Below the pieces are notes generated by a model. That model had not been told where the DNA came from. It did no database searches and saw nothing but the letters and a program-made list of their open reading frames with translations. This document shows, piece by piece, positions 55,939 to 64,000 of a stretch of DNA of 64,000 nucleotides. The stretch is from Leuctra nigra (Eukaryota > Arthropoda > Insecta > Plecoptera > Leuctridae): positions 52,787,411 through 52,851,410 of the forward strand of contig OW203762.1 in assembly GCA_934045905.1 (NCBI GenBank), written 5' to 3'. Position numbers and translations under genes: made by a program. Each line of letters begins with the position of its first letter. Position 1 is the first letter of the stretch.

Positions 55939-58900
55939 TCTAGTATTTTCTACCTCGACTGGGTTGCGATTCTAAAACTATTTTCGATTGCTGGCGGAAT
56001 AGCAATCTGTATAAAGCTTATGGCAAATCTCATTGCTAACGAAATTGTTACAGCTTTGCAGTTATAGAATCCCAACCCCATGGCCTTTATGCAATATTGC
56101 GGCAAGTTTGCAATAGGTACGTTCTCAATTGAATTGATAGCAGCAATAAAAAGTGTCGGCAAATAAATACAGCAAAGTCGGTTGGCGGAATTACACCAGA
56201 ATGCAGTGTCGCATTTACTAGCTTCGCCACTACCGAACTAATTACATGCGCAATTTTTATAAATCTTGTACTCTAAACCAATCCACGGGCTCTATTCGAA
56301 GACTTCCTCGAAATAAAACAGAAATACTTCACTGTGCACTTAACCCCCCCCCCCCCCCTCCCCACTTCCCCTCAATACATGATTCAATAATCCAGGTTAC
56401 TATTAGGACTTTTTTTTCAAAAAACAGGTTCAAATAATTAGCAATTTATCTAATTTGATATTTTACTTCTGCTTCTAAGTACAATTACTAAGTACTACCT
56501 GTTTTCCCCCATGCCTGACAACAAGCTCGCTTCATAATTTCCGTTCCCCGATGATAAAAATGGTCTTCTTGCGGCGGTATTTCTGTCATTATCCGCGTGC
56601 ATGGAATGCAATGCATCACATGACCAGGTGATCACGTGGTCTGTAATGGCGGCTGCGTGACAGTGGCTCTGTCTGCATGGGATTGCATCAACTATCGTCC
56701 ACACACTTCAATAAATTATGTCAAAAATATTTCTAGATGTAGCAGGGAATTTCATCAAGTAGGTACAGGCAGGCAAATTAGATGGCACGGCATGAGTTTC
56801 AATGGGATCTCGATTAGTCAATGTCGGCGAATGCATAGTTAAATTATGAAAAACATGAAAAGATCAAATTATCCCATGCCCAATAGATGAGTTGATTGCA
56901 GCTTGTTCTTCAAAAGTGCACGATTACAAATAGCATGTCGGTCGGCGGGGAGGGGGGGGGGGGGGGGGGGGGGGTTCTCTTTGTCTCTACACTTTCTGTT
57001 TTTAATGTCAGTCTTTTAAAAATCCACCCCTAAAAAGGAAAATCATTCCCGGATCTAGATCGAATGAAATGATAGAACGTTTGCATAATGTTTATTGTTG
57101 AAGAAAAAAATGTAAAACACGTCACGTTTGCAAGCGGTTTAATTACTGAGATGAGCTTGACTAAGTAAATCTCCGTCCGACTTGCAAGAGCCATGATGTC
57201 CGTGTCGTCCATAACATGTCACTTTTTGTGCACTTCTCTCTTGGCACCTGGCTTCGAACCCCCACGCTTCGCCCACACTTGATGCCATTCCACTGATCAT
57301 TAGATGCAGTTTGTGCATGCGAATGTGGCGCCGCAGAAGTACAAGCAACATTTGTTATAAATTATGCTGAATCTGATACAAATAGGCGAAGTTTAAATGT
57401 GCCGGAGCTTGTAGTCATTAGTAAGTGTCAGTCTAGAACATTTGTTACCACTTGAGCGAAAAGGACGAGTAGATTATCCTTGACCTTGATCCTCTCCTCA
57501 CATTTTGGGCAGGGCTCGTGACAGTTTTTCGCAACAATTGTATTTTATTGATCCCATTAAAATGTTATTGTTATTTTATTTTGAAAATTATGTAAAAAGT
57601 AGGTAGTAGATTCAGATGGTATCCACTGCAAATAATATATTATATATATATATATTATGAAATACGATTTTTGCTGATAACCTCAGATAGGTCGATGTAA
57701 ATAATACCAACTACAATGTGAAAAGATTTTCCTTCATATATTTATTTTATATTGAAAATAACCCGTTTCCTGTCCGAAGTTTTTATATTTTTATTTTGCA
57801 TATTGGTTCAAGCGATAATCGAAAATATCTTTTATTTTTGTTACAAGTATTTAAATATCCTGTTTTATTAATCAAGCCCGAGATCAAGACGTTTTCATCT
57901 GGTCTTGCCATCGCCACACCACATCTTCTAATAATAAGCAAACTTGATGTACTCCAGTAAATCTCCTGAAATCAATTTAGAGACGGATGTACGCGTAATA
58001 CCGATCCAGCCATTAAATTGAGCCGACATAAAAATGGGGTTGCAATTTATCGTTTATTGATGAGATTCTTTTATTTCTACGCTTTATTTACCTTTTATTG
58101 CCCTATTTTATTTGCTTCATTGAGATAAAAGACATTCGGAAAGCCCAGGGAATTGAAAAGAATCGTTTGTAGCAAATGTAAAAGTCGATTAGCTCTGCCT
58201 ACACATTGGAAAATGCTTTCATTTCCGAATTAGAAACTGATGAATGAGTGATTGATTTGTGTGGTAGAAGTGTCAGTGTTCAAATTAATATATAAAAGCA
58301 GGCATTTGAAGAATGCATTTTATCTACAATACATTATCGCTAGTTCTTTTGTGATATTATTTATACCATACGACGTCATATAAATTGCTGATAACTGTCA
58401 AGTATAACATGTATATCATTCTGTGACATCTTTGGTGGGTGAACAATGGCAGCGACACACTATACTTGATTATAATTTATAATTTGCCGAACTGTTTTCA
58501 ATGAGTTGAAGTCCTGGCATCATTGAAGCTACGGGGATAGTGCGACAGTTAGACGTGGACTATTGCCAATACCAGGTGATATCTCTAGGAGTGAAAACAT
58601 AAACAAGTGTGGATTCAGTATGGTTGCGAGGAGGCATTTGTGCAATAGTATTGTCAGCGACGTAATGCCAGAGATGACCTTCGCCGTGAATTCGCAATGG
58701 CAATAATGATGATGATAATAACAACAGAGCTCGTGATAAGATAGGGTTATCTGTGTTATGTCGCGTTGGTCGGGCGCAGAGGTGTTGGAGCTGATCGCCG
58801 TGCACCCTGGAGGCCCCGCAGTGAGTCACACTGACGTCAGCATTGATAAGCTGTCCCTCCTGCCTGCCAACCAGTCCTCAGCTCTGCTCCGTCCCAACAC

Positions 58901-61900
58901 ATCGCGCTATTATCAGCAGAACTTTGCGTCGAAAAACTGCAGCGATTTTTTTTCGCCGTCCCATCTTGGTCCTGCCTCACTGTCATCGCCCGCAATGAAG
59001 GTCACTATCAAAATACTGCTCCCCCTTCCCCCTCTCCACCCTGCATCTCTCCCACGGTTCCCCTCCGCTCCCCCCTCCACCGAGGACACAATTACGCGCA
59101 ACATTTCGGCCCTGTGTTTCTGGTTGGTGGGCTCTCGTATATGGCGAATGCCGCGGATTGGCACAACTCCAATGTTTCGTGTTGAATTGTCAGAAGGGGG
59201 GGTATGCACACCGCAGGATGAGGGGTCGCCGAAGAATCCAGTGGCATTGAGGATGTGCGGCGCGGACGGAGTTGAGGTGCTCGATGGAGGCGTCGACTGC
59301 AGCGGTGACATGAGGTAGGTGCCCAACATTTCACTAGGCACACGCTGCTTCGTCGGTCACAGATCTGAATTGTCAAATCGCAGAGAATGGGAATGAGTGA
59401 CTTGAGTTTAGGAGCTTTAAACAACTAATGAGGGGCGTTTTAATTCCGATCACGTTGTTCCAGCAGTTTTTAACGATTCACGCTCCGCTGCTCAAGAATA
59501 TTCTTCTTTTATATCTCGTATTTGCATAGATATCTACTTATGATCCCGAAAATATTTACACCTGTTGAATTTCAATTAGCGCCTGCATGAGTAACAGTGT
59601 TAGAGGCACTGCAGTTTTCTTCATTTGACTTTGGATTTCGTGGTAGAAATACTGCGCAGTTGGTATTTTGAACGAGGAAGTTCGGCTGCAGAATGACGCA
59701 GTTGCGCTCGAACTGTTTGCACAGTTGCTGTCTGCAGATCTTTCACAATATGATCATTAGAACTTGTGTCAGGCGACGTTTCGTTCGCTGCTATGTTGGC
59801 AACAACATCACACCGAAAAAACTCCATTTTATAGACGATTCTGCGAAATTTCTTTCAAAATCGCCATTTTGACTCTTTAAACTAAACTTCCGGGAATCTA
59901 AAATTCTCTTTGACGAAGGAAGAAATGAGATGCACTTCGATCAACATTGTAACATTCATGATCGATGCGTTAGGACCTGCTTACACGAGTGATTATGACG
60001 TCCAAGATGGCTGACAGGTAAATATTATGACAGTCGTCGAGTGGGCGGAGCATTGGGGAATATTCGGGTGGCCCAGCTCGTGTGCCGCGCGCAGCCGTCG
60101 AACTCGGGCCTCTTCTCGATCATGCCACGTCACGTGACTTCCACCCTCTTCTCGATGACAACACAATTATCAGATCATTGGAATGACTTATCTCGGCGTC
60201 ACACTCGAATGACTGCGCCTATCAGATCGCACATGAGCGGCTTGGCTCTCAGACGGCGCCAATACTTTGACAAGTCGCGTCATAAATCTCTTGTTTTCTC
60301 TGTGTTTTCATCGGAACGGAACCTATTGTTTGGGACCTGACCATGACCATGCTGCGAGTGTTACAAGGTTTGACCTTCTCTCGCTGTTATGTAACCAACA
60401 TGCCGTGATCTCCACATTTACGTCATACGTCACTACCTCTCCTTGCTGAAATATACAATCAGTCGGTCTTCTGCAAATAGCTTCTTGCTGGCGGTGGGAA
60501 CAGTGGGTTGCATCTCCAGAACCTGACCTGAGTGAATGCATTGAATTGCGTTTCCTCCAAGTACTTGACATTGCGTTGCGAAGAGTCGTATTTGTTTTGG
60601 ATGGCGACTGACTGAGGGAATTTCACCAGCATTTGGAGTGTATGGAGTCCCGAAGCTACATCTTGGATATCTTGAGTTAGGAGCTATTTCCCAGAATCCC
60701 CAGTCAATTATTCACAACGCGAACTGTGAGTTCCACTCATGATTTCAGACATTTTTAGGGTGGGAAGAGGGGACATAAAAGAGGGACAAACTCTATAAAA
60801 GAGGGACAAACGTTGGTGGAAGGTATGGATTTCTGTTCTGGTCCAGTTAAAAAGACCCGGATGTTTGAATTAAAGGGTCGGGTTTCTTAGTGTTCCTGAC
60901 ATAAAATATGAACTGTAATTATATTGACAGAGCAAAATGCGGAATGCCCATCACTCTAAAGTTTTACTCAAATTCATTCAAGGGACGACTGTGTCCCTTA
61001 AAAAAATATAATTGTGTTATTTCCAACACTTATTATTCACACAATTTGCATGCATGATAAATTTCAATTTAATTTTATAATTTGTTCCAAACTTATCGAC
61101 AAGCCTAGTTTATACGGTTCAATCTGTCATTCAATTCATTGAATTCAATAATGTATTAATTGAAGGAAACATAGGACCAGTTCTAAATGAAGCGTACTTT
61201 TGATGAAATATTCGTTGAACCAAACGATTTAACTTGACGAATTGAATGAAATATTGCGCCGCACAATGTGAATTTGAACGTCTAATAAAGCGCTCTTCTT
61301 CCACCGGGCCGGCATGAAGGTACTTGTGCTGTCATGAGGGAGAGTCATGACCACGCATGACCCCACGCATTCTCGCGCATGTTTTGGCACTCAGGCCGGT
61401 CCTCATGCGCCACGACGTCTTCATTACCATCAGAGGTGTGTCTGTCGTTGAGAATCTTGACACGGGAAAACCCGGCGACAACACACAGCAGGTCTCTGGT
61501 TCGACTCCCCCTCCCTCCCGACACCTGGACACGTGAGCACTGCATGATCGAGCGGTGACGTAGGTTATGATCGTGACGTCAGACGGTTCTCCTTGCTATC
61601 GTGAATGTCAGTTGGAACTCGATTGTCTTGCGTAGTTGAAGCGGTGGCCTGCGATTACAAGGGTCGTTAATATTGAATGTTATTGGTCGTTTGCTCAGCC
61701 ATGTTGAGTGATTGCTCTAGTCCTCGATCAATACAGCAGTCATCAGCGTTGTCGGCCTCCTCGCCACTTTCAACACAATGTCAATATTATTATGCAGGAT
61801 TATTCTAAGATTTGCATTACAACTTGAGGAATGTGCAATGCATGGCTGTTCAAACCTCTTGCCAATGTAAATATATCCCACACAATGTCAAGCGCAATGT

Positions 61901-63338
61901 TTTGATCTGGTTTCCCTCCTTCCACAAGCCTCAATTTTTGCACACTTGGCTATTTATAATGCCCGAGCTCCATACATTCAAGATCAAGGTCGCTAGGGTC
62001 CAAGGTCAGAGGCAATAAGGAACTCCCTTTTTCCCTTCCGCAGCTAATGCAAATCTTCACAGATATTTTGCACAAACACTTCGTTTTGTCGCTCAAGTCA
62101 ATAATTCTCTCGACTTACACGATCCAGTTAGTGCCTGGTTTATCCGCATATGACGCAACGTTGCCTACAAAACACGGCGCCTCCACCGTTTGTGTCACAT
62201 AAACTTTATCGCAGTATTTTATAGAAGTGCTCCGTTTATTTTTGAGGTTTTACTACATTTACGACTAAGAAATTACGTACGATGTTTTCTTGAATTCCAG
62301 TGACATGACTTAGGTGGAACTGTCACTTTTTGTGAACATTTCGCGTCTGGAAACAGTGCCAAGTGTCAGGACACATTTCAGGATTGTAGAATGCGCTTTG
62401 GCTGGCGGTGAGCAGAGCTCCTAGCGGGTAAAAAGTGCACTGTAATACACTGTAATTCGTGAATTAAATGACTTCCACCAAAGGAAGTCATCGTGAGGAC
62501 TTGTCATTGCTTGTTGCCATGCGCGACGAACATGCAGCTATTATGTGTTCCGATTGGCTCACAAAAACATATCTTACCGTCACGACCCTGATGCAAGAAC
62601 ATTTGCAATGCATTAGAAAGAAAGCAAAAGAAGAAACATAAGAAAAAACAAGCATGGCGCGCAGAGGCGGCCCTGGGCCACGTTGGCTGCTTGAGTTCTG
62701 AAGAGATTGCAGGGGTTACTCGCGGACATCGTCGACGCTGGACCGGTTTCTACCTTGAATATTATTCACAACAACTCAAGTTATGGACTCATGCATCTTT
62801 AAGTAGGCACTCGTTAATAACACGTATTACAAGATGGTTAGGGATGGTCTTGACAATGACCACAGTCGGAGACGCAACTCCGTCAAAACAAAACATATTA
62901 CTTGCCACCTAGAAATAGCGAACATTTTCGAGACGTTTTAAATGAAGTCTTTCTTGTGTTGTTCCGCTTGGGCTTATTCCGATGCAATTACTGACCGCAT
63001 AGACTAGAACGTTAAAAATGTCTGAATTGAATTCTGCGAGTGTTCCTAAATCTGGTGGCATTGAGCGAAGTGTTTTGGGCGTGATTGTGATGCGCGAATC
63101 TCAAGAATCATCTTCTTCCTCCTCCTTCTCCTCACTCCACTCCCCTCCCCTCCCCTCCAAGTACCAGAATGCTACAATGTACCTTCGAAATCATGGCGCA
63201 ACAGCCTTGATCTTAGCTCTGGTGATGCTTTTTCTGCTCTACTCAATGGAACACGTCTTTGAGCAATCAAGAGGCTGACGCTATTGAGCGTTGACATTGT
63301 CCGGTCGGAGGTTGTGACATTCACGCGTGTGCGGGGCG
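55939..63338. other. CpG-richer non-coding stretch
   Basis: There are few recognisable transposons and no secure exon. Notable items are a 15-C run (56344-56358), a 23-G run (56952-56974), extended nuclear-receptor half-sites near 57480 and 61984-62007, a tandem pair of ATAAAAGAGGGACAAAC near 60775-60812, and long overlapping frames on both strands at 58758-59341, which are probably chance in GC-rich DNA. Confidence 0.4.
61984..62007 (+). promoter_or_regulatory. Paired extended nuclear-receptor half-sites
   Basis: TCAAGGTCG and CCAAGGTCA both match the YCAAGGYCR Ftz-F1/ERR-type site and lie about 15 bases apart in the same orientation. No associated promoter was identified. Confidence 0.25.
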
Positions 63339-63800
63339 TGATGTGCGATGTGCGATGCAATGTCATGCACCAAGCAGCGGGATGTGCGATGTGCGATGCG
63401 TTGTCATGCACCAAGCAGCGGGATGTGCGATGTGCGATGCGTTGTCATGCACCAAGCAGCGGGATGTGCGATGCAATGTCATGCACCAAGCAGCGGGATG
63501 TGCGACGTGCGATGCAATGTCATGCACCAAGCAGCGGGATGTGCGATGTGCGATGCGTTGTCATGCACCAAGCAGCGGGATGTGCGATGCAATGTCATGC
63601 ACCAAGCAGCGGGATGTGCGATGTGCGATGCAATGTCATGCACCAAGCAGCGGGATGTGCGATGTGCGATGCGTTGTCATGCACCAAGCAGCGTGATGTG
63701 CGATGCGTTGTCATGCACCAAGCAGCGGGATGTGCGATGTGCGATGCGTTGTCATGCACCAAGCAGCGGGATGTGCGATGTGCGATGCAATGTCATGCAC
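63339..63800. repeat. 40/33-bp minisatellite, about 12 units
   Basis: Roughly nine 40-bp and three 33-bp units, sharing CATGCACCAAGCAGCGGGAT and differing by one or two copies of ATGTGCG, are arranged in tandem. Units vary at AA/GT before TGTCATGC. Because 40 is not a multiple of three, each long unit shifts frame. All three forward frames stay open and encode cycling Cys-rich peptides; these are by-products of the repeat. Confidence 0.9.
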
Positions 63801-64000
63801 TTGGCTTATCGTGTCGGTGCCATCTGGATCGTTATGTATTCATGAATCCAGGTACTCGGCAGGCGAAATTGCCGGGGCGGAGCAAAACCACGCCGCCATG
63901 TGTTAAAAGTTAGAAGGCATTGCACTTTGCTGGCTTTAAATGTAATAACAACCTCATTATGTTCACATCAAACATCTTAGGAAATGGTCTGCTGAACTAA

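Noticed and set aside
63018..63278. 86-codon frame with a hydrophobic C-terminal segment
   Set aside because: Serine-rich low complexity, no family, no splice or promoter support; could be chance.
63284..63913. Three overlapping Cys-rich forward frames up to 209 codons
   Set aside because: They are generated by a 40/33-bp tandem repeat lacking stops; periodicity and frame cycling explain them without coding selection.

Overview
The window is nuclear DNA from an arthropod, most probably an insect. Genes are split by GT-AG introns, the proteins are animal-type (GCN2, TIA-1/Rox8, spastin, ETF-beta, UBASH3/STS and the first exon of RPB8), and the non-coding DNA is AT-rich, full of GTAGGTACCTACC-type sequence, hAT-like DNA elements and truncated LINEs. 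A hemipteran is my best guess, but no sequence here fixes the order. Exon limits below were worked out by hand from splice signals and reading phase.

The left 44 kb holds six genes in a strictly alternating layout. GCN2 (minus, 1-6157, cut by the left edge) is head-to-head with an intronless Rox8/TIA-1 gene (plus, 6756-8006). Spastin (minus, 11049-29844, seven coding exons, with an 11.8-kb first intron) is head-to-head with ETFB (plus, 30136-35663, four exons). UBASH3/STS (minus, 36251-43587, eight exons) is head-to-head with the first coding exon of RPB8 (plus, 43796-43868). The three divergent promoters are about 600, 290 and 210 bp long, while neighbouring pairs meet tail to tail. The genes serve unrelated housekeeping roles: translational stress signalling, RNA binding, microtubule severing, mitochondrial electron transfer, ubiquitin/phosphatase signalling and transcription.

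Introns and spacers carry many mobile elements. Seven have recognisable hAT-style inverted ends and 8-bp target duplications, and one of them is nested inside another. Several are simple fold-back elements. LINE remnants lie at about 5.63-6.05, 44.22-44.53 and 47.26-48.87 kb. The most unusual structure is in ETFB intron 3 (34336-35280): three copies of a roughly 326-bp unit, each with a complete tRNA-like cloverleaf, Pol III A and B boxes and a T-run terminator. The first copy is inverted, so the first two form a hairpin with arms of about 300 bp, and the whole array is bracketed by a 13-bp direct repeat.

From 43.9 kb to the right end I see no secure host exon. The region holds a LINE, dispersed repeats, long G/C runs, clusters of nuclear-receptor half-sites and, at 63339-63800, a 40/33-bp minisatellite open in all three forward frames. 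About 17.9-26.8 kb (inside spastin intron 1) and about 51-64 kb look visibly richer in CpG and poorer in transposons than the gene-bearing DNA.
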